Shown here piece after piece: positions 27,201 to 40,506 of a stretch of 64,000 nucleotides of DNA; position 1 is the stretch's first letter; every line of letters starts with the position of its first letter. The position numbers were made by a program, and so were the translations under genes. Source of the DNA: Phoebastria nigripes (lineage: Eukaryota; Chordata; Aves; Procellariiformes; Diomedeidae); assembly GCA_035582835.1 (NCBI GenBank), contig JAYKAV010003100.1:216179-280178 (forward strand). The letters run 5' to 3'. Below the pieces are notes generated by a model that searched no databases, had not been told where the DNA came from, and was given only the letters and a program-made list of their open reading frames with translations.

Positions 27201-27429
27201 CACAAAACCAATTCTGCATTCTTAAAGCAGTAAGTATGAAGAGATACCATAAAGCATCTTCAGCATCTACTAAAACCTTCCTTCCTCCTCTCCTGACCCC
27301 TCAAATACCTAGGAAAGACTAGTAGGATTAAACATTTCACCAAGGAAGCCTGTTAGTTTAAGATGGTTTTCTTTAAAAGAGTTGACATTATTTCCAAACA
27401 AGGAAAATAGAAAATAACAAACTCTGAGA

Positions 27430-28010
27430 GGTTAAATGTAAAAATCCTATAAGGCAGGCCAATAAAAGTCTGAGGAACAATTCCCAAAAGGCTTTAAAAC
27501 TAATAATAAATCTTGTTCAAATACACAAGGAAGAGGAAGCTGACCAGATACTCTGTAAGGCTAACAGGTGATGAAGGCATAACGGAGCACACAAGATAAG
27601 GCCACAGCAGAAAAGTTAGATGAAGATTTCACATCCATCTTTGGCATGCAGGACTCTTCAATATGCAGGAGCTCAGGCAGAGTCCCACACTGAAACACGA
27701 TAGCAGATGCACCACAGTATTGTCTCAAATTGAAGTGTGAGTAGAAAAAGTTTTTGGTCAGAGTGACATAATGGATAGTAACAAAACTCCAGGACCAGTG
27801 CTAAAGGAACTCAATTATGAAATAGCTGAAACAGGCATTGCAGGGTGTAACCTCTCACTTAAAATTGCCTCAGTGTCAGCAAACATGATGTGCTTCCAGG
27901 AGGTATCCAGGGAACATCAGAGGAATAATACTGTACTGCACAAAACGCTCTAACAGTGAATAGAATTAGTGAGCATCTGGATAAACCCTGAAAAACTTTC
28001 AAGTTTTCAG
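27430..28010 (+). repeat. Ancient L3-like CR1 element, 5' piece (endonuclease end to RT start)
   Basis: This segment follows the recalled L3/CR1 consensus in order: 'AGGCAGGCCAATAAAAGTCTGAGG', 'AATTCCCAAAAGGCTTTAAAA', a 'GATAAGGCCA..GCAGAAAA' block, 'TCTCAAATTGAAGTGTGAGT', then 27,768-27,846. There the plus strand encodes N-K-T-P-G-P followed by V-L-K-E-L and E-I-A, which corresponds to the LINE RT start (A-N-K-A-P-G-P-D-G-I). The next words match 'TGTAACCTCTCACTTAAA'. Indels break every frame. It was never a host gene; the 60-codon open frame here is a remnant. Confidence 0.75.
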
Positions 28011-28639
28011 TTTTTCAAGAACTCTGCTCAAAGAGCATGACCCCATTATGCCAAGTATTGCAAAAGCACACAGCAGATTGCTTCTAGCCCAAACAAGAAG
28101 CAGGAAAAGTACACAAAGACTGCTAAAGGAGATACAGTAACACAGATAGACTTTTGTAGACCTTTCAGTTGGATTTCTGAATGCTTGTATTGCAGCTTAT
28201 AAGTTAAGTGTTTAACATACACAGGCAAAAATAGAAATGCCAGGGGAAGAAGAATCAAAGGAGACAGGCATTGGCAAGAAAAGGAGCTAACTACGAGACA
28301 TTGCACCTGCTTGCCTTATTTGTATTAAAGTAGTCTTACACTGGTGATGAGATGCCCCAGGCAGCATTCCTCCAGCCCTGACTCATATTGAGGTGCCTAT
28401 CTGTAGATGTGACAGCCTCATTTCTTTGCAACTGACCTCTGATTCTTAAATAATATTTAGCACTCACTACATGTTAGGCTTTCTTAAAATTTTAAAACAT
28501 GTTAAAAATTTAATATTACGATTTCTTCCCTTCTGTTAAGTTTAAAAACATTACATTATTTATATAGTATCATGATATTATCATTACATCATTTTCAGCA
28601 CATTTTCTTTGGAGTGCTTTGGTACTCAGGACCTGGTTC
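28011..28639. other. Interruption between the two CR1 pieces
   Basis: About 630 bp that I cannot align to the CR1 consensus on either side. It may be a later insertion or CR1 sequence decayed past recognition. A very AT-rich run lies near 28,440-28,600. No gene is seen. Confidence 0.4.
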
Positions 28640-29720
28640 ACTGCATACGGTTGGGAGTCAATACTATGGCATATTTGAGAAGAGGTGATATGACTTCCAT
28701 GAAGGGAAGTAATGTTTCACATATCTCTGCCAGTTCTGTGAAGGAGTCAAGGAGAGGTATGTGAATCTTGTGGATATAACTACTTAGATCTCCAGAAGAC
28801 ATTCATAAAGACCCCCTTGAAGAGCTTCTAGAGAAAAAAGCTGCCTTGAGATAAGAGGAAAAGTCTTCATATAGCTAACTGACTGACTAAAGGGAACAAC
28901 AAATGGTTAATCTTCACAAAAGAGAGGAGTCACCAACAGAGTCCCCATAGGAGACATATACTCAAGCTTATATGATTTGGCATATTCATAAATTATCATG
29001 AATATCAAAGTGACAAAGTTTAAATCATTCACAGAAGTAAAAATGAAGGCTGACTAAGAGGAGTTGCAGAAGGACTTCACAATACTGTGCAATAAAATGC
29101 CAAATGAAATTCAATAAAGACAAATGTGAAGTAATGCCAGGAAAAAACCAAGCAATTCTGACTTTATAAAGTGAATGAGAAGCTCTCAGCTAGCTATTAC
29201 CACTCAGGAACGGAATCTCAGAGTTATAGTAAGTAGTTCTATAAAAACGTCAACTCAGTGCCTCACAGTGGTAAAAACAAAAACAAGCCAAAATGACCAA
29301 TAGTTTGGAAAGGAATAGGAAAGAAAACAAAAAGATGTAGTCATGCACTAATGTGGTAGGCAGCAATCCCAGACCCAAAGAGAGCATAATGGAACTGGAA
29401 AAGTGGCATCACTGGCAACAGTGATGATGAAAATTAGGCAATGGCTGTCAGGCAAGAAACAATTAAGTCAACCTGGATTCCTCAAACTGGAAAGAAGATA
29501 ACCGAGGGGACTATGACAGGGATCTATAAAATCATAAGAGGCATAGAGAAGGTGCAAACCCCCCACCCCAACCCCAGGGGAGAGACTTTTGGACATTATG
29601 TGTAGTTGAAATTCTTGTCGTAGGACATCACGGATACCAAAAGTTTCCATGGTCTCAAAAAGATTAGACTAGTTTGTGGAAGACAAATACATGAAACACA
29701 AAGATACACCTCGGAGTGAG
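28640..29720 (+). repeat. Ancient L3-like CR1 element, 3' piece (RT to 3' UTR)
   Basis: Collinear with the previous piece: 'GTGAATCTTGTGGATATA' (LINE 'dlvdiyyldfskaf' region), 'AGGAAAAGTCTTCATATAGC', 'GACAAAGTTTAAATCATTC', 'AAGGACTTCACAATACTGTG', 'ATGAAATTCAATAAAGACAA', 'AGCTATTACCACTCAGGAA', 'AATGGAACTGGAAAAG', 'GATCTATAAAATCATAAGAG', and finally 'AGGACATCACGGATACCAAA' with 'TTAGACTAGTTTGTGGAAGAC'. These are the successive RT, C-terminal and 3' UTR landmarks of an L3-type CR1. Substitutions and small indels throughout show great age. Confidence 0.75.
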
Positions 29721-32700
29721 AAAATCCCCATGATCCATTTTGGAGGCTGGGAGATCACATCCGCAACAAATGCATTACCAGTTACCAATGTAAAACCAAT
29801 GAATACAATGTTCATCAGATTCATAAGCGGGAAGATTCAAAAGAAAATACAAACTTCATTTACCATTAGCTCAAGCCATATATAAATTTACTGTATTCAT
29901 CCATGCATATAAACTGATAGCATAGGAATCTACTTGTTGAAATCCACATTGAAACTAATGTAATTTCAATAAGGCAATCTTAGTTTTGAAGCTGCTTCTA
30001 ACACAGTTCTGTGTTAGTGCAAAATTATAAACTTGAATCAATACAACTAATTGAAGGCAAAGTCACTGTAGAATATGTAGGTATTCAAAAGTATGAAAAC
30101 TGGAATTAGAGTCACAGTCATTCTCTAATTGCATTAGAAAAAACAGGTCCACAATTCCAATGTAAGCGGGGAGAACTGCTTTCATTGGAAACTTAAGCAT
30201 CCAGGATCATTCAAAGTAAAAACAAGTAAGGCTGACATTGGTGTATTGCATGTAAACATACATCCTCAGACAACTGCCTAAGAGCTGGATGTGCATTCAG
30301 TTTTGCTTCCCCTGTGACAACATCCATTGTTCCTGTCCTAGACACAGAACTATACCTAATTAAGCAACTGAAAAAAGAAAACTGCATCGTGTCAATCCGT
30401 TAGCAGGCAATTGCAAAGACACTGTGAGTAAACTACCCTATCAAGTGTAGTCGGTCCCTCCAGCTGTAGAACATTTCAACCACTATAAGAATACATGTTT
30501 ATGTTCCACCCATTAGCCGAATAAACACAGAATTTCAATCTTTATGTCTGCCAATAACTAAACTCATATATTTGTATGCTCCACCTCAGAAGTGGAGTAT
30601 CTCTGAATGACTTTGTAGTCATTTTGAAGTGTAGATGAGAACAAAGATGTAGATACAGGAATGGGTAGAGAAAGGGGCTTATATTGCTTTAGAAAGCCAA
30701 GGGTCTAGAGAAGCATCGGTTCAGTGCTGGCCTATGAAGGAGATGAAACAGGCTCTTTAGCAAGAGTTTCAGGTAGAATTGTTCTGTGGGACAGAGAAAA
30801 ATTCTCCTGCCTGGCACACTGTTTCTGTGTGGCTGTGCAGTCAACCTAACACTGAAGGAAGCTATGCACTCTAACTCATATCATGGAAGAAGAGGTGCAC
30901 TGATGCTGGCTTTGCCATGCTTCCTTCCAGGGAGGTTCTGGGTACTCCCAAAGGAAGGTCATCCAGAGAGCCTGAAAGGGCACAGCAGAGGGTTCTGCAA
31001 AGACCAGGTTGTCCTCTGTTTTTCTTCTGGCATTCCAGATATATCAATATGTAGAAAGGTCAGAAAAGGTGGCCTCAAGACAGCAAAGTAGGTGTGCTTA
31101 CAGGGCAGTGCAGGGGCAGCTATTCATGATCTTATGTTCGAAAGAAATATTCTAGAGTGCTGCCACCTTCAAAACCTTTCTCCTCTTTTCTTTCAGAACT
31201 ATGATTAGTATAAGATTACAACACACATAATACCAAGTTGTGTCTTTCTTTGAAATGCCCGTGTTCCTGTCACCTATGCAATAGGATAGGTTTGCATAAG
31301 TCTTGCCACGGCAGAACTGGACACAAAAATGTAGTGAGGCATCCACAGATTCCTATTGAGTATGTGGAGAAGTGGCATCTGGAAGCCTCTGAAATGCCGG
31401 ACTTCAAGGTCAAAGCAACAGAACAGCTACACACAACATACAGTGCCAGCAAAGAAACAACATTATGCCAATCGATAAGTAGCAGGTACAGACATGATCA
31501 GCATACATCCTAAGCAACCTAAGCAAAGTTAACGGAAGCATCTGTGGAAAAATTACAATCAGAGAAAATTTAACTCCAAAAAGCAAAATGTTGTTTTTTA
31601 AGTAAATAAGTCTCATGTCAAAGTAAGGCAGTGCCAAAATGATCAGTCAGAGGAGATGAGTGGGGGCAGGAGGTGGCAGCTTGCCATCCGGCAGTAGGGT
31701 TACATAAAAGTGCTGCTCTGTGCTTTGGGTTTTCTACAGGCTTTTTATGGGCACTTATGAGTCTAATCAAAAAAGATTGTGAAAGACACCAAAATGGGAA
31801 CACTCTTCTAGGCACACTTAAGTAGGGGAGGAGAAATAACAAAAAAAGAAAAGGGGATTGCACTTGATGTCTTCTTAAGCCACAATCCTGGGACTCTAAA
31901 ATGGATGCAATCTGTCCTCTTGTTTCTACATTTCCTTTTCATTGATGGCAACTCTGCCAAATCACAGGAGAAAGTTAACAGCAAAAAAGATCATCTGTTT
32001 CTTCCAACTGGTTTGTTGAGTACTTTAAAAATTGGCAGCCTGGAAATGTTTCAAGCCAGAAGGGAAAATATTCATGTACCCATGCATCAAAGCGTTTCTA
32101 AAGACTGAGCATANGTAGTTCTGAACATTTCTCAGGTGATCAAAACAGAAATGCATTTCTAAGATGCTGCTTANAATATAACAGGCAGTAGGTCAGGGAC
32201 CACAAAATTTGTGGTTCAAACTGACTTTACAGCTAAATGAGAAGCAAAAAGGGTTCTCTGGGAGGCAGAGAGCAGAAGGAAATATTAGGTAGGGAAATTC
32301 TGGTACTATAAGCAGCAGAAAGGGAATCCTGCTAAAAGAGAAGAGTCATAGTAAGAAATAAGAGCTATACAGCTACAAAAAAAAAGGGGGAAGAAAGAGT
32401 TAGGGAGGATTAAATAGCAATCTGCAAGAGATAATTTTTGTTGTTGTTTTAAACTCAAGGCATTGCAAGGTATCTGCAGATGGAATGAAGTGATCTTTGG
32501 GAAAAGATGTTTATGTAAGGATGATTTGCCCTGCTTTTTGCCCTTGCAATCTAATTAGAGAATTGACCCCCAAATTAATTTGAATGTTTAATTTTAATCC
32601 AGGGTTGCAAACCTGCTAACTATCAAATTTTCATGTATTTGGAATACTGTGCCTGGTCTGTCTTTCACATACTGCTTGCGATGCTCTGCACTGAGGGGAA

Positions 32701-35700
32701 TCTCACCCAAATGTTTTCTTAGGGAGACAACAGTCAGTTTCATAGTTAGCAGTGAATTAAAATTTAATACGTTCTGAGAAGCTTCCCTTACCTCTCCTTC
32801 CTCTAGCTTTCATTTCCATTATACTGCTGTAAGTTATGGTCCCACAGCAGTATCCAGTGTCCTGTACATACAGATGACCCTTTGGAGTCCTCCCCTTCCT
32901 GGAATCTCGGTGTCAGCATGCAAAGCCACCACACACCCTTCAGGACTTTACAGACACGTTAGAGAATATGAAACAGGTNGAGATGCAGATGTGCTAACTT
33001 TGCCTAACAGTCCTGCACTTGGCAGCGCAGATCAGCCTGTAGTGAAATAATAAACCATTATGTGAGGTACTATTTATAGGTCTGTCGTGTGCAGCCACCC
33101 AAGGAAACAGACATGACAAAATTGTATTTATTATCAGATTAGCCTCTTTTCTTCATAAAATGGAAATAGCCTGGAAGTGTGATAGAAGATGGAAGGCTGA
33201 TTGACTCAGTCTCCTATATGAGAGCCATGTAGCAGATTTGCATTGCTCCCGAGCGTTCTGTGGAGACACTTTAATTCATGAGTTTGAATGGCTTCACAAT
33301 GCAAATGTTGAGTTCCAAAATGAGCAAAGCGAAACAAGTAGTAAGGACCTGCAGCATCAGCCACTAAAAACATAACTGACACTGGAACTGTGCTAGTAGA
33401 TTAAGAAACACACAGAGAAACCGAGCTGGGAGTCAGCTCTGCCGAGAGCCACATCAGAGCACACTATGTTTAGCTTTCATTACCTGCTGCACTGCTGATT
33501 TAAACTGTTGGTAAACATTGTTTTCAGAACTCAGAGCTGCTCCCAGTCACTGCTCCTTAGATAACATTTAATTTTGCGGCCTCCTTTCTAAAATAAGGAG
33601 AATTTAACACCTCAGAAAACAGTCTAAAAGCGGTCAGAATGGATCAGCAGAAAGAAGCTGGCCAGCCCTGCTCAGGTTTCCACTCTGCACTGGTTGCAGT
33701 AATGATGCTCAGAGTATCAAGCAATTTCTTAGAGCTTTTGTACAGGCGAGAGCAGGTACCAGAAGCAGCACAAGGAAAATATTACAGCTAATGCACTACT
33801 AATGAAGAAGAAGGGCTCTAGAGTGAAATACAGAAATGGATCCAAGCCAAACATTTTGAATCCAAATTGCTCCAAATGTTGTCGGGTTTTTGTTCAGGCT
33901 CAGTGGTTTGAGAAGCATTTGCTCCTAGATGGCTACTAGAAGGAAACCAAATCATCAAGAAGAAACTGATCTGTGATGAATTTTGTGCAGCTGCCCAGGG
34001 GTAAAGTGCTCCTACATGTGAAAGAAACAGACTGAACAAGGAAGCAAGATCTTGGACATACACAAAACATTGTTTCCTTTAATGAGGCTCTTCTTTTTCC
34101 AAAGGCATATGAGCAGGTATATAATAATGATCCTCCACTCCGTCACAGTAGGGCTTCAGTGGATTTCAGAGGATTTGAAATCTGGGATGGTACGAATAAT
34201 TGTGATGGTCAGCAAAGTCCCAGTAGGGCACAACAGGCGTGGTAGAGATGAGAACACATCTGACATATCCTAAAGCACATTATGTTCTGTACAGTCATTG
34301 AAACTGCAGAGCCAAAACTGAAACAGTCTTAGANGGACAATACTACTGTGTGCATTTTTTTTTTTTGTTCTTCATTCAGACTAGAAAATAGCATGAGGAA
34401 ACAAGAACTAGAAGGCATCAGATATCCCACTTCATATCCTGCCCTGGCAACTCTGTCACAGTTTCCTCCAGCTGAACCNTGGTCTCAAACATACAGATGG
34501 CCTGCAGAATTGCTGTCCTCACCTACCAAGGGTAGTGTGACCTGCTGAGGAGAAAAAACACATGATTTTTCCTGTTTCCCATCTCATGGCTGATGGGTCT
34601 GCACTGGGAAAAAAAATAATCAACCCCCATCCCCAACCCAAAGGCACTGAGAAGCCTATGTGGTGACACCAACAGCCAGTAAAAGCAGCAGCGTCAGTAC
34701 TAACGCTGCCTTCGGGCTCTCCTAGGACCATCTTCTCCTTCCTCATTTCAGGCTGCAGCTACGTTTTATGCAGCTTCCTGCATTTCTCCTACATGATCTG
34801 AAGCAGAATATGTTGAACATGCTACAGTTTACGATATCCACATCACCTGCAAGCATGCAAATAAGCCTGTTGTATACATTCATTATGTGTCTTGCATGGA
34901 GAAGGACAAAACTGGACAGTTGAAGTTTTCTTTTTGCTTTAATATTTGTGAGACACTGACTCTCACTCTTAAGCATTATCTTTCAATGTTTGGGACGCAG
35001 AGCACTGCAAACCAATGTTCTGTCTAGGTCTGGTTCAGTGTAAGCAAGTGGCAGAATAACTAATAGATGTGGGCAGAGCCAGGGTCCAGAACACTAGCCT
35101 GACCATTTCTGCACAATATTATCTTTTAATTATACATACCACCAAAGTTTGGTCTAATGGGCATAACAGCAAGCCTTGGTCCCAGAACACAAGACCTGCC
35201 ACCATGTTGTACTTGTCACCAGGAAGGCTTTGCTCCATAGAACCTGTCTGTTTATCTAATCTGTGCTAGTGCAAACACAATTCACAGACCAAATTCATGC
35301 CAAGTGACAGTAGGGCGAGACAAGTGTCAAGAATTTCAGATGTCTTTAACCTGACATTGAACATTTTTCACCATCAACAGCTCTTTCAGTTTTTCCATGT
35401 ATCAGAGTGGTACAAGACAAAGCAGATAGGTATCAGAGCCCCACAATATTAATAGACCTATGAGATCCGTCTCCCTCTCTTTGCTACCTGTCTTACCTTA
35501 GGAGGAGGAATACCGGATATAGCTCTGTCTGTCCCACCACTGTTCTTACCATCAAGATAGACAATGATGGGAGAAAAACTAGAGCAGACCTTCCTTTGCA
35601 ATGTTTAAAACCACAAAACTCAGGAAGAAGCAGGTGAATGGAATGGAAATAGTATTGCGCATTGCCTTGTATCCCTCTTGTTTATCTGGCCTACACATGC

Positions 35701-38204
35701 ACAGCTGGTGTAAGGGCTTTCTGAGGTGACAGGAACGTCCACACTGGTGCATTATCCCTGCTGTGAGACAGGAAAAAATCAGTCTCTGGAGCTCTCAGAT
35801 CCTACTTCCTCTGCAACATTTTAAATGAAACCATTTTTCACTCTCTAGTCCTTGTAAACAAGTTTTATAGTGCTTTCAACTTGAGTCTATCGCATGTTGC
35901 TGGAGAATTGCAAGTGTTTAGGATTTAAACCCTTTTCTCAGAACAACAGGCTGGAAGAACGAATAAAGGCTTTATCTCTAAAAGCTTTCAGAACCTTCCA
36001 AAACAATGTTCTTGCATTTATCAGTACAAGCTGGCATAAGACACCTGGTGAACAAATTGCTCACTCAAACGAGAAAAATTCAAATGAAAAATAAATATGG
36101 CGTTTTAAAGTTCTCTGTTGCATCCATCTTTTCATCTACATCCTCTGTTCATAATTGCAAACACTTCAGGCACAGACCTGTCTTTTCACATCCACACTAA
36201 GTGCCTAATCCAAAGTACACCGCCATCAATGCACAGGCTTCTGTACTTCAACAAGCTTTAGATTAGATCTTCTATCAATAGCTATATACAGAGAAATATT
36301 TGGAACCTTTGACTCTCTGAACTTTGCACAATTATTGCACAATAATCCTTTCTGCTACCACTGGGCTAGTTCTTCCACCTCTCACTGCCCTCCTATGCAA
36401 GTATGTGCCATAGAAGTGTCCCCATGAAACTCATTGCAAAGTAAAGAGGCAGTGGGTTCACAGGGGGTTTGAGGGCTCAGCATGAAGCATGGAATAATGC
36501 ATATTCTCCAGCCAGAGTCCAGGAACCAGTTCATTGACTTTGGGTTTTAGAGCATGCAAATCTGGACAGAATCTGTCCTGCTGAATGTTGTTTTGAGAAC
36601 TGCTCATTTGTACTTTTATTTATGGAGCTAGAATACTGTGTTGGAAAACGTAATGGACTCCATATCCAAATCTTGGAAAAGTCTGGGCAACATTTGGAGG
36701 CAAATGTCATTTCCCTTAGTTAGCTCCTCAGACACTGAATGGGGACACCAAATCCAAGTGGCTGCCAAATTGGCAGTTTGTGTCCATGTCCTGCAATTCT
36801 ACAAGGAGTGAATCAAGGTAAGCATCAAGGGTACAAACTCAACTGCACCAAAATCAATGCAAAAACTCCTACTGACTTCGAGCATTCGGACTGAGAGAAG
36901 GACATTCTGGGAAGAGCGTATTCTCATTTACTGGCAAAGGTTTTTGTTTCTTTCCAGAAACAGAAACATTCTTAGTGTGACACCTAGTGTCAGCAACAAA
37001 TACCTTACAGACCCATCAAACGCAACAGACCAAGGAAACAACTAAGTCAACCGTACTGAAAACTCAAGTAACAAAAATTACAACAAAACATTTTAAATAT
37101 GAACTAACATCTAAAATACAGAAAATTCAGGTGCGGGGAAGTTTGTTTCTATAAATAAATCCATGACCATGAAATACATACTGGTCATCCTCTCTACCCA
37201 AACCCAACTCTGACCTGATTATTTCTCTGGTCACCTCAGTGTATCTAGTTTTCTGGACTCTGCTTATATCGCACCTACCACAAGACAGTCCAGTTTTATG
37301 GAGTATTTCAGATGTCATTGTGGGATGCAAACCCATTCATGCTGGCTTGAAAGGGCACAAAAGAAACTACAGTGAAGCAGACTTTAGAGGTCAACACACT
37401 GATTTGAGCTATTGCTGCGTTTGTATATTTTTAAGTCCTCATGAAACAAATTCAAAAAGGAAGTAAAGATAATACAAGGATTATGAGATGATGTTCAAAA
37501 TGTTAAATTCTCTTCAAAATCAAGTTAGTAGCACCTCAAGAAAGGTGTGGGAAAATGCCTCTGGATCATTTTTTAAGTCAGCAATTCAGGAAAGCCATTC
37601 TTTCTAAACAGTAATTACAATTGATTATTAATCAANGTCTGGCACTTTTAGGCCTAGATATGCTATAAATATGATTTGTTACCATAATTATGCTGACAGG
37701 TTAGAGTTTTACCTTAATCCCTCTGGTTTGTCTTTAAGTTCCACAGTTTTACTGATGTTCAAACTCAGATGATAACACTGTCTGAAAGTGGACTTCATCA
37801 CTGCTGGTGTCTTAGGACCAATTTTTGGTAAGTGCAGGCTAAATACAAAGGGAAGTATAAGTTGTGTGCCAAATTTTTGCAAACTGAAGGCTAATCTGGA
37901 AGTCAGGCTTCTGGAAGCTGACTGACGGCTGGATTTCTTGACTTAGCAAACTGCAAACTTTTATTCTAAGGAGTAAACTTCTAGCTTTTTCTGCAGAGAG
38001 GAATTATGTTTTGAGCAGGCACAGTGACATTCACTGCCACCTCCTGGACACACCTCTGAGGTACTCANGCTGGAGGTATTCAGAGCACTGTCAATGACTT
38101 AGCAAAGTGTTAAAAACACAGGGGAATCACTGATCTGATGTCAGTTCTCTTACAGAACCAAAACTTCCTTTCAAGATAGGAATTTTCCCAAACAAAGTTT
38201 TTGN

Positions 38205-38234
38205 TTTTATAGAATAAACTTTTATAGAATAAAC
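38205..38234. repeat. 15-bp direct duplication (2 copies)
   Basis: TTTTATAGAATAAAC is present twice in tandem (38,205-38,219 and 38,220-38,234) without mismatch, one base after an N. Confidence 0.85.
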
Positions 38235-40471
38235 AAAAGACAACTGCAATGACAAGTCCCTGTGTACTTACACGTATCAGCTCAATTGCNGAACAACTGT
38301 ATAGAAAGCTCTTACAGCAGCAAACTTAATCCCATTAATAAAAGTTCTATTGATAAAGGTACCTGTACACAAGCTCATTGCTGTGATTATATTGATCTGA
38401 CCATTTCATTTTATGAACAAATGTAGTTAGAATGCAGCAAAAGCAGCAACCCCCTACAATATTGCTACAAGCATTATATAAAGGGAAAGAAGCAAAATAT
38501 ACTGTCAAATTTGTAAGTTACATACATTAAAGACATATATATTTATATATGAAAGTGGATATTTTATTTTAGCTGCCTCATTGTCAGGTCACTATTTGTT
38601 GATTAGCTGGCTAAGTTCTTGTAGGGATCATGATTTAAAAAGGCCTGGAGGAATAAGTTCAAGGAAGCTGTTCTAGACACGAAAATCAAGGCTGTTATTA
38701 AAACATCCCAGTGCAAAGGAGCCTGTGGACATAAAATCTGTCTGCCCAATATTTAATGGTGACAATATTAAAAATGGTGAGAGCAGAAGAAAATCTCATG
38801 TCCTGGAATTGCATGGAGCTCACCTCTCTTGCACTAAGGTAAACAGATACCACATGTGGTCATGGTGCCCTTCTCGCCAGGGTCATACAGATCCTCCTCA
38901 TGGATCTGGTTTCCTACAGCTAAGAAGAGCAAACCAAAATCAGGATGAAAAATGTCCACACCACCTACTGGTGCCAGCCTGTGAGGAGTCCACCAAAATA
39001 ATAAAACAGCCCCAGAATCTATGGCTTTTCAGTATACCTGGGCATGAAATTGTGCTTTCCTTCTGCAGGAACCACATGGGTTAGGCAAGCCATGCTGGTA
39101 GCATGTCCCAGGAGTCTTATTTCCAAGGGCTGGAGAGAACACCAAGTGCTGGGAGGGTTGCTGGGTATCCTCACAAATAATGCTGATCCCCCAGTACTGA
39201 CAGAGCTTTCCATCGCTATGTCAAGGTGTGGGTGTGAGAAGTTTTGCCTCCTTCAGTGTCCTCATCACTTCAGTGTTAAACAGGTCAGGAAACCTGTAAA
39301 GCAGAGGCATAAAGAGATTTATTTTTTACTGGTTGTTTCCAATGGGTGTTACTTCAGGAGGCTGTAATTCCAGCCAAAACCTTTTATTTAGCTGTAAGAG
39401 AAATACACATATTCAGTTGTGGAAATTTATTTTTTTCAAGGCTATTTTAATTGGAAGTGACTTTGAAAAACACAGAATAAGACCATAGCCAAAAAGTACT
39501 TTGAAAATGTTAACAACAGAAGCTAGCAATTTCTGATGAACTCTAAAAATATTTTTACTAGGTTTAAACTTACATCTGTATGCGAGATGCTCAGCAGAAA
39601 TTAATTATCTCAATTTATTAGGGAACTGCTGGTAATCAATAAGGTGTCTGCTTCCTCTGTGTAACACATTTAATGCCCACTGCATGGGCAGTGTGGAACA
39701 CATTTGCTCTTTAATTATGGTTACAACAGATTTATTCTGCTGCATCATTGAGTAATCAGTCATCTGTTACCTTCATGAATTTGAAAGATTTCTATGGCTA
39801 GTAATGAAATCACAGAGCAGAAAGATAAGATCGCAAAAGCGTTTGTATTTTCTCTATAAGTTTGTTCTGAAGATTGTGAAAGGCAAATGAATTCTGACTT
39901 GAAAGTTTTCTCTCTCTTAACTATTCCCATAGGTGTCTTCAAACAGAAAGCACAGCCAATGCAGTTTGTGAATGCTTGGATGCAAACCTATAGCCCAAAC
40001 AAAGAACCAGCTCAAATTTCACTTCAAAATCTACTTCACAATAGAGACAGTATTTTAACACAGAATATTTCTTTTAAGATGGCTTCTTCTTGGGGAAAAT
40101 AAGGAGATTCCCAAAAGAAAGGGTTCAGTCACAGAAATACCATGTGTCAGCGATGCAAAGGAAGTTATTTAGGAAGCATACACGCACTGGTAGGGAGTAA
40201 CCACTTACACTGCTTAGTATATATGATGACACACGTCAAAGCCTTTATGCATGAACTCAGCCTAACACAGGCTGAAATCTTTTCTTAACTTTTTAGACTC
40301 ACTNATTAAAACCAATGTCAACGCTCTAACTGAATAAAGATGCTGTGTCAGGTCCCTAAAACATATGCTTAGCTGTGAGAGTATGTTTAAATCTCATTAA
40401 GTGTTCTTTAGAACCCACAGCATGGGTAGGGAGCTCAGCTCAGTGACTGAAATATAAATAAATATTCCTGA

Positions 40472-40506
40472 CATTCTTCCTGACATAAATATTGTCAGGA
40501 AGAATG
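40472..40506. repeat. Perfect 14-bp inverted repeat with 7-nt loop
   Basis: CATTCTTCCTGACA (40,472-40,485) is followed by TAAATAT and the exact reverse complement TGTCAGGAAGAATG (40,493-40,506). The left arm also partly repeats a flanking TTCCTGACAT word, so the structure probably arose by template switching. A transcript through it would form a stable hairpin, but nothing shows that it is transcribed. Confidence 0.9.

Larger units (their letters stand above)
11982..27429. other. Intergenic DNA, no gene seen
   Basis: About 15 kb of AT-rich sequence. I see possible old repeat scraps: a self-complementary ACTCCCA..TGGGAGT motif at 12,901-12,924, a possible CR1 3' scrap near 15,120-15,245, and words like 'GGCCAGATTCTCC' at 16,174 and 'ACCAAATTCTGCACTC' at 19,738 from ancient SINE-like families. 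There is one candidate conserved AT-rich segment (22,860-23,240). No open frame exceeds about 100 codons, and none has domain-like sequence or convincing flanking splice sites. Confidence 0.55.

Noticed and set aside
38725..39084. 119-codon frame
   Set aside because: No domain-like sequence, no homologue recognised, no promoter or splice signal; within the expected range for chance frames in 64 kb.
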